From positions 79,165-143,164 of the forward strand of contig JAXFJE010000022.1 in the NCBI GenBank assembly GCA_034168985.1: 64,000 bases of DNA, in the 5' to 3' direction. The notes under the pieces are model-generated. The model searched no databases. It was not told the origin of the DNA and worked only from the letters and a program-made list of their open reading frames with translations. This stretch comes from JALEVB01 sp022768265 (GTDB taxonomy: Bacteria; Bacillota_I; Bacilli_A; Erysipelotrichales; Erysipelotrichaceae). Shown in pieces: positions 1 to 10,140 of this stretch. How positions within the stretch are numbered: the first letter of the stretch is position 1; the number at the start of each line of letters is the position of its first letter. Position numbers and translations under genes: made by a program.

Positions 1-1
1 A

Positions 2-652
2 AAAAGCAAAAGAGGGTCAAACAACAAACGCCCATTGATCATTAAGCGTACAAATACTATAGTTGCTCCAAATACACCACCATTAGCTGTTGATGATGGT
101 GCGAATTCTTCAAATGATAAGATATTATGGTCAAAGCTGCAATTACAAAGCTTTAAGCAGGCTTTGTTAGTACATGTCAGCTTTGCAATCTTATATGGAC
201 TTTTAATGGCCCAAGTAATTTATGATATGGTAAATAGTCAAGGCTTTAGTATATATCGGATGTCTTTTACCCATGCATCGGGAGTATTTGTGGAATATGC
301 TTTTTTATTGCTGATCACAATTGTAGTTTTTGAAGCAGTGATCATCGTAAGCTTAAAAAGCTTAGAAAAAGCGTTAGATGTAAAAAATAGCTATATATGC
401 TTGAGTAGTTCTATGGTAATGCCTAGTGTGATATTGTTGGCTTTTGTAGTGATCATGATATTTATAAATAGCTTGGCATTAGGGATGGCGATGGTGATTA
501 TTGTTGTAGTTTTGCTGATGATCATGATGGCATATCAAATTACTAATTTGCCTATTTCAGCTAAAAACAAGGCAATGGCTATTATCGTGATGCTGATCGT
601 TTTATTTTGGATCTTGGCTTATTTTCTTAGCCATTTTTTACAAATAGCTTAG
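2..652 (+). CDS. Polytopic membrane protein, 5'-truncated by window edge
   Basis: The reading frame is open to the left window edge, so the true start lies outside. A TTG at 35 begins an in-frame stretch but has no ribosome binding site before it. The N-terminal part visible is hydrophilic and rich in Pro, Asn and Asp. It is followed by roughly five hydrophobic segments filling most of the remaining 180 residues, ending in a helix just before the stop. No catalytic motif is visible and I do not recognise the family. It reads into a hairpin (682-725) that overlaps the promoter of the next gene. Confidence 0.6.
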   Translation, partial: KSKRGSNNKRPLIIKRTNTIVAPNTPPLAVDDGANSSNDKILWSKLQLQSFKQALLVHVSFAILYGLLMAQVIYDMVNSQGFSIYRMSFTHASGVFVEYAFLLLITIVVFEAVIIVSLKSLEKALDVKNSYICLSSSMVMPSVILLAFVVIMIFINSLALGMAMVIIVVVLLMIMMAYQITNLPISAKNKAMAIIVMLIVLFWILAYFLSHFLQIA

Positions 653-681
653 GCTTATTTACATTTTATTAAGTAGATATC

Positions 682-727
682 AAAACCTTCTTATGTTATA
701 ATCATTGATGATATAAGGAGGTTTTTT
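682..727 (+). promoter_or_regulatory. Extended -10 promoter inside the loop of a 13-bp hairpin that contains the next gene's RBS
   Basis: Positions 682-694 and 713-725 are complementary over 13 bp with one G-U pair, and the 3' arm runs into T residues. The loop holds TGTTATAAT (694-702), an extended -10 box. The 3' arm contains AAGGAGG, the ribosome binding site of the ATG at 731. A transcript started at this promoter lacks the 5' arm, while read-through RNA from upstream would fold and terminate or hide the RBS. The pairing is seen; the function is inferred. Confidence 0.5.
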
Positions 728-730
728 ATA

Positions 731-1567
731 ATGCCTAAATATTCCCGTACAAAAAAATATGAAGAGTTGCGTAATAAATTACAAAGTGATAATGAAGCTA
801 ATATATCAAGCAAAGAGCTTTCGGAATATGCTAACAGATTAAATAAGATCGATGCAAATTCGTTTGAATCGATGAAGACCAATAATGATAATATCAATCA
901 TGATCCAATACATCGTCGCAAAGAAAGCGTGTTTGGCACTGATAATATTGCTTCAGCTAATAAGGATGATAAATATAATAATTTTAATAATGAGTATTTG
1001 GATGAATATATCGATGAAGTCAAACAATATATGATGGAAAAAGGTTTGATGGTTACTGATAATACTCAACAAAATATCCTTAGGGAATTAAAAGGTGAAA
1101 GACCTAAGAAAGCATTTGAGCCACAACCTACGCCAAGCGAAGCTAGCAAACCAATGTTAGATACGATGGAAGTACCTTCTTTTGCTAATCAAGTAATGCC
1201 TAGCGAATATAATAACATTTCTTTAGATGATATTGAGAAAAGAGATCGTATCACTACTGAAATGAAAAAGGTCATGACCTCAGAGCCTAAGTATGATTTC
1301 TTTGATGATAGCGATTCTTATGACACGATAAGTAACCTTGAATCATCTTTAGCTCAAGAAAAAACGGCACGTGAAAAACTAGTGAGCGAAACTACGCAAA
1401 TGCGGGCTCAACTAGATGAATATGAAGATAATCTAACTGATGTTAGTGATAAGATGCAACATACCAATCGTATCTTAAACTTTGTCTTGGTAGTGTTGAT
1501 CTTTGCTTTGTTTATCGTATTAGGTGTAATTTTATATATGGTACTTTTGAATAAGGGGACGATTTAA
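731..1567 (+). CDS. Hypothetical C-terminally membrane-anchored coiled-coil protein
   Basis: A 278-aa protein with a strong ribosome binding site (AAGGAGG) ahead of ATG 731. Residues 1-240 are highly charged and Asn/Asp/Glu/Lys rich, with no transmembrane segment. A stretch near residues 205-245 has the character of a coiled coil (many Glu, Leu, Gln). A single hydrophobic helix occupies about residues 249-272, followed by a short tail, which fits a C-terminal membrane anchor with the bulk in the cytoplasm. The stop is 2 bp from cmk, so the two are probably co-transcribed. I do not recognise a family. Confidence 0.7.
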   Translation: MPKYSRTKKYEELRNKLQSDNEANISSKELSEYANRLNKIDANSFESMKTNNDNINHDPIHRRKESVFGTDNIASANKDDKYNNFNNEYLDEYIDEVKQYMMEKGLMVTDNTQQNILRELKGERPKKAFEPQPTPSEASKPMLDTMEVPSFANQVMPSEYNNISLDDIEKRDRITTEMKKVMTSEPKYDFFDDSDSYDTISNLESSLAQEKTAREKLVSETTQMRAQLDEYEDNLTDVSDKMQHTNRILNFVLVVLIFALFIVLGVILYMVLLNKGTI

Positions 1568-1569
1568 AG

Positions 1570-2232
1570 ATGAATATTGCAATTGATGGACCTAGCGGAG
1601 CTGGGAAAAGCAGCATAGCTAAATTATTAGCGAAAAAGCTGAAGTATGTACATCTAGATACGGGAAGCATGTATCGTTGCGTGGCTTATAAAGCTTGCTT
1701 GTTAAAAATAGCGCTTGATGATGAACAGCGCCTATGCAAGATGATCGATGATACCAAGATCAGCTTTGATAGCGATGGAAATATCTATCTTGATGATCAG
1801 GAAGTAAAAAACAATATCCGTACCAATCAAATATCACTGGCTGCATCCAAAGTATCGACCTTACCAGCTGTAAGAGCAAAATTAGTGGCTTTACAGCAAA
1901 AAATGGCTCAAGAAGGTTCGATCATCATGGATGGCAGAGATATTGGCACGGTAGTTTTAAAAGATGCCCCCGTTAAGATCTTTCTTACGGCCTCGAGCTT
2001 AGAAAGAGCGAAAAGAAGATATAAACAAAATTTAGAAAATGGCATAGAAAGCGATCTAGCACAGTTACAAAAGGAAATTGATGAGCGAGACTATCAAGAT
2101 ACCCATCGTGCGGCTTCGCCATTACAAAAAGCCAGTGATGCGATCGAAATCGATTCTAGCACGATGAGCATCGATGAAGTCGTAGAGGCTATTTTTGAAA
2201 TAATCCAAAAAAAGGAGCATGAACATGATTGA
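1570..2232 (+). CDS. cmk: Cytidylate kinase
   Basis: Phosphorylates CMP and dCMP with ATP in the cytoplasm as part of pyrimidine nucleotide salvage. The P-loop GPSGAGKSS lies at residues 7-15, followed by the DTGSMYR motif that contacts the nucleotide and the DGRDIGTVV motif typical of bacterial CMP kinases. The length of 220 aa is normal for the family. It follows the preceding membrane protein after 2 bp and overlaps the start region of der. A cmk-der-gpsA order is common in low-GC Gram-positives. Confidence 0.97.
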   Translation: MNIAIDGPSGAGKSSIAKLLAKKLKYVHLDTGSMYRCVAYKACLLKIALDDEQRLCKMIDDTKISFDSDGNIYLDDQEVKNNIRTNQISLAASKVSTLPAVRAKLVALQQKMAQEGSIIMDGRDIGTVVLKDAPVKIFLTASSLERAKRRYKQNLENGIESDLAQLQKEIDERDYQDTHRAASPLQKASDAIEIDSSTMSIDEVVEAIFEIIQKKEHEHD

Positions 2233-3532
2233 TGGAGTAATTGCCATCGTAGGAAGACCTAATGTAGGTAAATCTACGATTTTTAACCGCTTTATTCAAG
2301 AACGATTATCAATTGTTGAAGATACCCCAGGTGTTACTAGAGACCGAATCTACGGTAAAGCGCAATGGCTTACCAAAGAACTAAGGGTCATCGATACGGG
2401 AGGCATCCAATTATTAGATCAACCGTTTCAAGAAGAAATTAAAGCCCAAGTAGATATCGCGATCGAAGAGAGCGATGTCATCGTTTTTGTTGTTAATGGG
2501 AATGATGGGATCACTAGTGATGATGCCTACATTGCCAAATTGTTGCAAAAAGCTAAAAAACCCATTGTTTTAGCAGTCAATAAAATTGATGATATTACTA
2601 AAAAAGATAATATTTATGAATTCTATAATCTAGGTTTAGGTGATCCGATCGCTGTCAGTGGAATTCATGGTATCGGGGTAGGCGATGTATTAGATGAATG
2701 TATCGAAAACTTACCAAATAAAAGCCAAGATGACTATGATCAAAGTATCAAGTTTGCTATCATTGGTCAGCCAAATGTTGGGAAAAGCAGCCTGGTTAAT
2801 GCCATTTTAAATGAAGATAGGGTCATCGTTAGTAATATCGAAGGTACGACGCGTGATGCCATCGATACACCATTTACTATCGATGGTCAAGACTATGTTG
2901 TTATCGATACAGCCGGAATTCGTAAAAAAGGCAAGGTATATGAAAACGTCGAGAAGTATTCGGTTTTAAGAGCGATGAGCGCAATTGAAAGAGCCGATGT
3001 CATCTTATTTGTGATCGATGGTGAAAAAGGCATTCGTGAACAAGATAAACATGTAGCTGGTTATGCATATGAAGCAGGCAAAGGTATCATCATCGTATAC
3101 AACAAATGGGATACGGTAGAAAAAGATACCCATACGATTAACGAGGTTACTAATAAGATTCGTAATGAATTTGTTTACTTGTCATACGCTCCGATCTTAT
3201 TTGTCAGTGCTTTGACCAAACAAAGGGTCAAAGATCTATTGCCGTTGATCAAAGAAGTTTATGATAACTGTAATCTTCGCATCGATACTAGCATTTTAAA
3301 TGAGGTCATCCTTGATGCTCAATTACAAACACCAGCACCAGCTATCAATGGTAAACGTTTTAAGATCAGCTATGCAACACAAGTAAGTGTTGCTTGTCCA
3401 ACTTTTATGTTGAGCGTTAATGATCCAAAACTAATGCATTTTAGTTATCGTCGATATATTGAAAATAAATTACGTGATGCATTTGGTTTTGTGGGAACAC
3501 CAATTAGGATCATTGCCAGAAAGAAAGGGTAA
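2225..3532 (+). CDS. der: Ribosome-associated GTPase Der (EngA)
   Basis: GTPase with two tandem G domains needed for maturation of the 50S subunit. The first P-loop is GRPNVGKST and the second GQPNVGKSS, each followed by DTGG or DTAG (G3) and NKID or NKWD (G4). The C-terminal KH-like domain ends in a basic tail. Two in-frame ATGs lie at 2219 and 2225; AAAGGAG at 2211-2217 is only 1 nt from the first but 7 nt from the second, so 2225 is chosen. It overlaps the 3' end of cmk by 8 bp, which suggests translational coupling. Confidence 0.96.
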   Translation: MIDGVIAIVGRPNVGKSTIFNRFIQERLSIVEDTPGVTRDRIYGKAQWLTKELRVIDTGGIQLLDQPFQEEIKAQVDIAIEESDVIVFVVNGNDGITSDDAYIAKLLQKAKKPIVLAVNKIDDITKKDNIYEFYNLGLGDPIAVSGIHGIGVGDVLDECIENLPNKSQDDYDQSIKFAIIGQPNVGKSSLVNAILNEDRVIVSNIEGTTRDAIDTPFTIDGQDYVVIDTAGIRKKGKVYENVEKYSVLRAMSAIERADVILFVIDGEKGIREQDKHVAGYAYEAGKGIIIVYNKWDTVEKDTHTINEVTNKIRNEFVYLSYAPILFVSALTKQRVKDLLPLIKEVYDNCNLRIDTSILNEVILDAQLQTPAPAINGKRFKISYATQVSVACPTFMLSVNDPKLMHFSYRRYIENKLRDAFGFVGTPIRIIARKKG

Positions 3533-3535
3533 TTC

Positions 3536-4528
3536 ATGAAAATCGTAGTTTTAGGAAGTGGAAGCTGGGGGTGTGCATTGGCCCAAGTTTTAGCGGATAA
3601 TGAACATGATGTTAAGATATGGGGGATCAATGAAGCTGAAGTTAATGATATCAATCTTAACCATCAAAATAGTCGATATTTCGAAACAACGCTTCATCCC
3701 AAGCTAAAAGCTTATCAAGATATTAAAGTGATCGAAGATGCAGATGTTTTATTATTGTCGATCCCTAGTTCAGCTATTGAAGAAGTATGTTTGAAAATAA
3801 ATGAACATGCTACCAAGCCAGCAATCATCATCAATGTTGCTAAAGGTTTCCATCCGCTTACCCACGAACGTTTAAGCGTGGTCATCGATCGTAGTTTGAG
3901 TGCTAAAGCTAAAAAAGCTGTAGTAAGTTTGATCGGTCCATCACATGCCGAGGAAGTTATCTTGCGTCTACTAACTTGCGTAAATGCGGTCAGCAATGAT
4001 CTTGAGGCAGCGCAGACAGTTCAATCGTTATTCTCTAATAGTTATTTTAGAGTATATACCAATGATGATGTCATAGGGGCAGAAATCGGGGTAGCTTTAA
4101 AAAATATCATGGCTTTGGCTAGTGGAATGTTAACCGGTGTAGGGCAAGGAGATAATGCTAAAGCAGCATTGATGACTAGAGGTCTAGCAGAAATGACCCG
4201 TTATGGTACTTATTTTGGCGGTAAAGCTGCCACTTATCTTGGTCTTGATGGGGTCGGTGATCTAATCGTTACTTGTACTAGTTTGCATTCAAGAAACTTT
4301 CAAGCTGGTTTAGAAATTGGTAAGACCAATAATGCTAAGGCTTTTATGGAAAACAACACCAAAACCGTTGAAGGGATCAAAGCTTGTAAGATCGTATATG
4401 AGGAAGCACAAGCTCGTAATATTGACATGCCAATTACAACAGAAATATATCGCATTCTTTATGAAGGTAAAGATTGTGCCCAAGCTTTGAGCGATCTAAT
4501 GAATCGAACCCTAAAAAAAGAATATTAA
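3536..4528 (+). CDS. gpsA: Glycerol-3-phosphate dehydrogenase [NAD(P)+]
   Basis: Reduces dihydroxyacetone phosphate to sn-glycerol 3-phosphate, the backbone for phospholipids. The N-terminal Rossmann motif is GSGSWG at residues 7-12. The GPSHAEEV segment and the C-terminal catalytic region around EIGVALKN and GLGDL-like GVGDLIVTCTS match the family. It is 330 aa, a normal length. It starts 3 bp after der and is the last gene of the cmk-der-gpsA run, followed by terminator hairpins. Confidence 0.97.
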   Translation: MKIVVLGSGSWGCALAQVLADNEHDVKIWGINEAEVNDINLNHQNSRYFETTLHPKLKAYQDIKVIEDADVLLLSIPSSAIEEVCLKINEHATKPAIIINVAKGFHPLTHERLSVVIDRSLSAKAKKAVVSLIGPSHAEEVILRLLTCVNAVSNDLEAAQTVQSLFSNSYFRVYTNDDVIGAEIGVALKNIMALASGMLTGVGQGDNAKAALMTRGLAEMTRYGTYFGGKAATYLGLDGVGDLIVTCTSLHSRNFQAGLEIGKTNNAKAFMENNTKTVEGIKACKIVYEEAQARNIDMPITTEIYRILYEGKDCAQALSDLMNRTLKKEY

Positions 4529-4531
4529 AAA

Positions 4532-4600
4532 ATGAGATAACTTCTTTAGCTATCTCATCTTACTAAACAAAAGGTATTAGCGTTGCTAATACCTTTTTTA
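4532..4600. terminator. Two hairpins between convergent gpsA and the PBP gene
   Basis: The first hairpin pairs ATGAGATA (4532-4539) with TATCTCAT. The second pairs AAAGGTATTAGC (4569-4580) with GCTAATACCTTT around a 3-nt loop, and is flanked by T residues on the plus strand and by A residues upstream (T on the minus strand). It can therefore serve as a bidirectional terminator for the convergent genes. Confidence 0.8.
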
Positions 4601-4617
4601 TAATATCGCATCTATAT

Positions 4618-7194
4618 TTACCAAGGACGAGGACCCCAAGCATCATCCCAACCATCATCATATTGATAGGTGAAGCTGGTGCATTTTGATTCACTGCTAA
4701 ATGAGCCAGTTGAGAAGCCACCACACACGCTAACATTACCATATAGATCACCAACGTAGCCACTATATGAAGCTGTTTCACTGGTTATGCTAGCGATTTG
4801 ATAGCCATCACAGCTTATGGTAGCCCAGTAACTTATATTGTTTCCTAAGACCCAAGAATAATCGAATAGACAAGCTCCAGTTGCGGGAACATTGTTATAT
4901 TGATCGATCAAAGATATATCTTTAGTATCGCCATAGCAGCCACCTTCACCAACAGACCAACCAATATTGATGCTGCCATCAGCACCTTGAGTTGCGCTGA
5001 TACCATTATATGTCGTATCGACTTTATGATCTTTGATATCCACTAAATCTTTTTTACCGGCTGAGCTTACGTAACTAGTAACTGAAGGAACGCTCATCCA
5101 GCTTTCCCATTTAGCATATGGATAAGATCCATAGACATACGTAATTTCTTCAACGTCACTAGGTCGGGTTATTTCTTTTTTAGGCACCCCCGAGCTTTCT
5201 TCACAGGCATCTAGGATCAATTTACTGATATTACCAGGAATATTTAAACTGCTCTTATAGCTACTAAACCATGTACCTTCCCCTGAAACGGCCTTGTCAT
5301 AACCAACCCATAAAGCATTGGTATATTCACTAGTTGAAGCAATCATCCATTTATCTTTAGCTGCCCCTTGAGGAATACCATATTGTAAACCATCACTTCC
5401 CCAGTCGGTCGTACCAGTCTTGGCATAAACAGGATAATCACGTTTTAAAATTTGCATATAGTTGAAATATGGACCATAAACGTTGTTATATAACAATTCG
5501 GTAACCATCCAAGCACTGCCGCTAGATAAGACACGGCGATTTTGATCGGTAGGGTAATAAACTGTTCCATCTTGCATAACGATCTTACTGATCGTATGTG
5601 GTTTATTGTATACGCCACCATTCATCATCGCAGCTTGTGCACCAGCAATCTCATATGGTGTGCTTTCAAACCAAGTTCCACCGATGGCAAATGATAAATG
5701 GAAATTGTCATCGGTAACGCGGGTAAAGCCTAATGATTGCATATAATCAACGATAGCTTCTGTACCTATTTCTTTTTGTACTTCTTCCAAAGTGATGATG
5801 GCAGGTATATTTAAGGAAGTACCAACAGCATCTTTTAATGGAACATCTCCACGATACTTACCATCAAAGTTTCTTAAAACTCTTGATTCCATCGGGAAAG
5901 TATAAGGTTTATCCACGACGACATGATCAAGGGACCAACCTAGATGTTCAAAAGCTAAAGCATAAGATAAAAATGGTTTGACACAAGATCCAGGTTGTTT
6001 AAATTGGGAAGTTGCGCGATTCAACAAACGTGCACCATTATAATTACGACCACCACCAATGCCGACGATCGCCCCAGTGCTATTTTCAACAGTAACCATG
6101 GCTACTTGCATTAGTTCATCAGGGAAATGGATTGCTTCATCATTTTGAATCTTTTCAATTTCTTCTTGGATCGTACGATCCATATTGGTGTAGATGGTCA
6201 TACCATATGAAGCAGGATCCTTGCCAGTTAATTCAGTTGCTTCTTGAATGACGACATCGATATAGCTTTGATATTGGCTAGCTGTATCTTCGTCTTTACC
6301 TTCACCAACTAATTGATCTTCAATGTTGATCGATTTAAATAAAGTACATTCCTCTTCCGAAATATAGCCATGATAGGCCATCATATCCAAAACTTCATTT
6401 CTACGTTTAGTTGATTTATCTAAATAGTAATAAGGGTTATAACCATTAGGGGCATTGATGATTCCAGCTAACAATGCACTTTCGGCTACATTTAGCTCAC
6501 CAGCATTTTTTCCAAAATAATATTGCGCTGCTTTTTGGACACCACGAATATTACCACCAAAATTTAATTTATTAAGGTAAAGTTCAAAGACGGCCTTTTT
6601 ATCAAGTTGGTTATCTAGTTCCATAGCTAAGACGATTTCCTGAACCTTACGTCCGATTTTTTTAGGAGCTAAAGTTCCGCCGGTATCGACATCATCGGTT
6701 TGGAAATAAGTGTTTTTAACCAATTGCATGGTCAAGGTTGAACCACCTTGAACAAAGTCACCAGCTTTTAATACGGCTAGACCACTTTTGAAAAAGCGGG
6801 GGATATCAAAACCGAAATGCTCAAAATAACGCGAATCTTCGATAGCTAATACGGCATCGATCAAAGATTCTGGCATTTCATTGTAAGAAATGTTTTCTCG
6901 AAGATATGCACCAAGCTCAGCTACAGTATTACCATCTTTGTCGTACATGATGCTAGATTCATTACTGACAAAATCTGTTACTTGTAATTCAGGTTTATCT
7001 TCCAGCATGGTAAAACTTATGCTTATACCTACAGCAAAAACGATAATTTCTAATAGTACACAAAGACATACGATCCATGTAAAGACCAAACGTATCTTTT
7101 GCCATTTGGTTCTTTTAGGGTGTTTTGGAGCTTTTAGTTGAACATCTTCTAATTTGTTGAGAATTTTGGTTTGTTCAATGTCTTTTTTGCTCAT
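4618..7194 (-). CDS. Class A penicillin-binding protein (bifunctional transglycosylase/transpeptidase, PBP1A type)
   Basis: Polymerises lipid II and cross-links peptidoglycan outside the membrane. A cytoplasmic basic N-terminus is followed by one transmembrane helix near residues 35-60. The glycosyltransferase domain shows EDSRYFEHFGFD and GGSTLTMQL. The transpeptidase domain shows the SxxK serine in PGSCVKP, an SLN motif and KTGT. The last 130 residues are rich in aromatic residues, Gly and Cys, and look like an extra C-terminal domain. Two ATGs lie at 7200 and 7194; AAGGAGA directly abuts the first and sits 6 nt from the second, so 7194 is preferred. Confidence 0.95.
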   Translation of the reverse strand: MSKKDIEQTKILNKLEDVQLKAPKHPKRTKWQKIRLVFTWIVCLCVLLEIIVFAVGISISFTMLEDKPELQVTDFVSNESSIMYDKDGNTVAELGAYLRENISYNEMPESLIDAVLAIEDSRYFEHFGFDIPRFFKSGLAVLKAGDFVQGGSTLTMQLVKNTYFQTDDVDTGGTLAPKKIGRKVQEIVLAMELDNQLDKKAVFELYLNKLNFGGNIRGVQKAAQYYFGKNAGELNVAESALLAGIINAPNGYNPYYYLDKSTKRRNEVLDMMAYHGYISEEECTLFKSINIEDQLVGEGKDEDTASQYQSYIDVVIQEATELTGKDPASYGMTIYTNMDRTIQEEIEKIQNDEAIHFPDELMQVAMVTVENSTGAIVGIGGGRNYNGARLLNRATSQFKQPGSCVKPFLSYALAFEHLGWSLDHVVVDKPYTFPMESRVLRNFDGKYRGDVPLKDAVGTSLNIPAIITLEEVQKEIGTEAIVDYMQSLGFTRVTDDNFHLSFAIGGTWFESTPYEIAGAQAAMMNGGVYNKPHTISKIVMQDGTVYYPTDQNRRVLSSGSAWMVTELLYNNVYGPYFNYMQILKRDYPVYAKTGTTDWGSDGLQYGIPQGAAKDKWMIASTSEYTNALWVGYDKAVSGEGTWFSSYKSSLNIPGNISKLILDACEESSGVPKKEITRPSDVEEITYVYGSYPYAKWESWMSVPSVTSYVSSAGKKDLVDIKDHKVDTTYNGISATQGADGSINIGWSVGEGGCYGDTKDISLIDQYNNVPATGACLFDYSWVLGNNISYWATISCDGYQIASITSETASYSGYVGDLYGNVSVCGGFSTGSFSSESKCTSFTYQYDDGWDDAWGPRPW

Positions 7195-7235
7195 TTTCAT
7201 TCTCCTTAGTTTAACCTTAATATTTTATCATATAT

Positions 7236-8090
7236 TTAATGTATTTGTTTAAAATATTGTATTGCAATGCAATCTAAGCCAGTATGAACGCTAACAACAT
7301 TACATAGTTTGATGATTTGGGTTTTCGCACAAGGAATTGCTGCACTGATCATTTCTTGCACTTGTTGGGCTTTTTCTGGACAATTAACATGAGCGATGGT
7401 TATTAGATAATCTTCTTGTTCATTGATATCTGCTTGGATATTTTCAATTGTCTTACCTAAAGCCTTTTGGTAAGTACGTACTTTATCTAAGACATCGATC
7501 TTGCCATTAGTATCTTTATTGATCTTTAAGATCGGGACGATCTTTAAAAGGCCAGCTAATAAAGCGGCAGTGGCATTTAAACGTCCTCCACGTTTTAAAT
7601 GTTGCATATCGCTAGGTAAGATCAAAGTATTACAACTGGCAATGATGGCCTCAGTTTTTGGTAAGATCTCTTCAAGTGATTGACCAGCTTCAAACCATTT
7701 TTTGATCTGAATGATCAAGTATTCTTGGACAACGGCCGTAACATAAGTATCGATGCAAATCAGCTTAAGATCGAAGTTTTTAGCAGTAGCCTTTAAGGTA
7801 TCGATGGTAGAACTTAAACCATTGCAAATACATACAGCAATGACTAGATCATAATTTTCGTCCTTTAATCGTTGCATTAAGTTTACGATATTACCTAGCG
7901 CTGGTAATGATGTCGATAGAACTTTTTTAGCTTTTAATAAAGACACTAGCTCATCAGTTCTTAATTGTTCCATGTCTTGATAATTTTTTTGTTCATCTGT
8001 GATCTGTAATGGTAAGCAAAAGATGCCTTGATCTTCAAAATAGGCAAGATCTTTGCCAGTTCCTGTATCAGTTATATATGCAATTTTCAT
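7236..8090 (-). CDS. DegV family protein (FakB-type fatty acid-binding protein)
   Basis: DegV/EDD-fold proteins bind a fatty acid and present it to the kinase FakA for phosphorylation. The 284-aa length is typical. The N-terminus IAYITDTGTG and the KKVLSTSLPALG segment match the family's binding motifs (usual TSQPS replaced by TSLPA). The conserved HLKRGGRLNATAALLAGLLKIVPIL segment lies near residues 165-190. A good RBS (TAGGAGC) precedes the ATG. It lies upstream of the PBP gene on the same strand. fakA is encoded at 22558, 14 kb away, so the two may work together. Confidence 0.9.
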   Translation of the reverse strand: MKIAYITDTGTGKDLAYFEDQGIFCLPLQITDEQKNYQDMEQLRTDELVSLLKAKKVLSTSLPALGNIVNLMQRLKDENYDLVIAVCICNGLSSTIDTLKATAKNFDLKLICIDTYVTAVVQEYLIIQIKKWFEAGQSLEEILPKTEAIIASCNTLILPSDMQHLKRGGRLNATAALLAGLLKIVPILKINKDTNGKIDVLDKVRTYQKALGKTIENIQADINEQEDYLITIAHVNCPEKAQQVQEMISAAIPCAKTQIIKLCNVVSVHTGLDCIAIQYFKQIH

Positions 8091-8110
8091 ATCCTTGCTC
8101 CTATTTAAAT

Positions 8111-8119
8111 ATTATAACA
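8111..8119 (-). promoter_or_regulatory. Extended -10 promoter for the degV-family gene
   Basis: The minus strand reads TGTTATAAT here, about 20 nt before the ATG at 8090. There is no convincing -35. Confidence 0.5.
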
Positions 8120-8160
8120 AATAAATTTTATAACCTTTGAACGCTTGAATCAATATATTG

Positions 8161-8169
8161 TGATAAAAT
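8161..8169 (+). promoter_or_regulatory. Extended -10 promoter for dnaE
   Basis: TGATAAAAT precedes the dnaE ATG by about 20 nt. No -35 is obvious at the proper distance. It lies back to back with the divergent promoter at 8111-8119. Confidence 0.4.
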
Positions 8170-8189
8170 AAATTAGAGGTTTTACGTTT

Positions 8190-10140
8190 ATGATTCATTT
8201 ACATGCTGTTAGTGCTTATACATTATTAAATAGTACCTTAACGATTGACCAATTGATTCATCATACGCAAGCATTGGGTTTAAAAAGCGCTTGTTTGAGT
8301 GATCGCCATGTCATGTATGGGGCAATGGAATTTAAGAAAAAATGTGAAAAAGCTAATATCAAGCCATTATACGGCATGATCGTTGAGGTGGTTGATGAAG
8401 ATCGTTTGATATCTATGGAACTGATTGCTAAAAACGATCGAGGATTTCAAGCTTTAATGCATATTGCGACATACCTAAGTTCTCATGAAAATTATCCTTT
8501 ATCATCATTGGTTGACCATAGTGATGATCTTGTGATCATCGTCTTTGCTGATGAAGGGCAGATCGAAAAAGCCATGATCGCTGAAGCAGAACAAGAATTG
8601 CTAGGACATTTGAGCTATCTGCAAGAAAGACTTTCCTTGTTTTATATGGCCATATCATTAAATGAATCGTCCTTTTGGAAAGTTAAAAACGATTTATTAA
8701 AAGCTTGCTGCACAAGGTTAAAGATCAAAACTGTAGCCATCAACAAGATCTACTATGCCAAGGAAGAAGATAGCTATAGCTACAAGATCATCAGAGGGAT
8801 CAAAGAAAATAAATTGATCAATGATCCTTCTTTACCACTTATCAAGTCACGCTATATCAAATCAGAAAGTCAGATGTGCAAGGAATATGAAATTGGTGAT
8901 CTGATGGCTACAGAAGAGATAGGAATGATGTGCAATGTGCAAATGCACTATGCTAAAGCTAACATTCCTGTTTATCCTAAACAAAATAAAGTAACCAGCT
9001 TTGAATACTTAAAACAATTATGTATGTTTGGTTTGGCAAGACGCTTGAATAATCAAATAGCCCCGCATTATAAACAACGGTTGTTATATGAGCTAAGCAT
9101 CATCGAAAAAATGCATTTCGAAGATTATTTCTTGATCGTATATGATTTCATCCTCTATGCGAAAAAGCATGATATCTATGTTGGACCAGGGCGAGGAAGT
9201 GCGGCTGGCAGTTTGGTGAGTTATTGCTTGGGCATTACCGATATCGATCCATTAAAATATAATTTGTTGTTTGAAAGATTTTTAAATCCAGAAAGAATAT
9301 CGATGCCGGATATCGATACTGATTTTCCTGATGATCATCGTGATGAGATCATCGATTATGTTTATGAAACTTATGGCAAACAACATGTGGCTCATATCTT
9401 AACCTTTAATACCTTAGGGGCCAAGCAAGTAATCAGAGATGTCGGTAAGGTACTGAATATTCATAGTTTTGAGATCGATAAGGTAGCTAAGATGATTCCT
9501 AATACGCCTAAGATCACTTTAAGCAAGGCGTTGCAAGATAATCAGCGCTTGCTTGCTCTTTATCAACAAGACAAAAAAATCAGGCAATTGATCGATGAAG
9601 CCATGAAATTGGAAGGATTGCCGCGACATACCAGTATCCATGCGGCTGGTATCGTCTTAAGCAAACAAAAGTTAGAGGATATCATACCTTTGATCAATGA
9701 TCATGACGATCATATGATCACGCAGTATACCATGGAATATTTAGAAGAACTAGGTTTGATCAAAATGGACTTTTTGGCCTTAAGAAATTTAACGATCATC
9801 GATGATACCGTTAATTTGATCCATCATCAAGATCTAACCTTTGATATCTTAAAAATTCCGTTGGATGATGCGAAGACCTATAAATTAATTAGACAAACAG
9901 ATACGGTGGGGATCTTTCAGCTAGAATCAGATGGTATGCGAAATCTTTTAAGAAAGATCCAACCAACATGTTTTGAAGATATTGCCTTGACCATTGCATT
10001 ATTTAGGCCAGGGCCTATGGAAAATATCGATATATTTTTAAAGAATAAAAATGATCCATATCATATTCAATATCCTTGCAAGGAAGTAGAGGATATCTTG
10101 AAAGAAACATATGGCATCATGATTTACCAAGAACAAATCA
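8190..10140 (+). CDS. dnaE: DNA polymerase III subunit alpha, exon 1 (interrupted by a group II intron)
   Basis: Encodes the first 650 residues of DnaE. The PHP domain starts at HLHAVSAYTLLN. The polymerase palm contains GPGRGSAAGSLVSY and the catalytic PDIDTDF motif near residues 370-380. The reading frame runs into the intron and would stop at 10154 if unspliced. Exon 1 ends after ATC A within the conserved YQEQI(M) segment. Joined to 10845 it gives codons for EQIMQVAQ, the usual DnaE sequence. The spliced gene is 3063 nt, or 1020 residues plus stop, a normal size for a short DnaE. A weak AGAGG lies 11 nt before ATG 8190. Confidence 0.95.
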
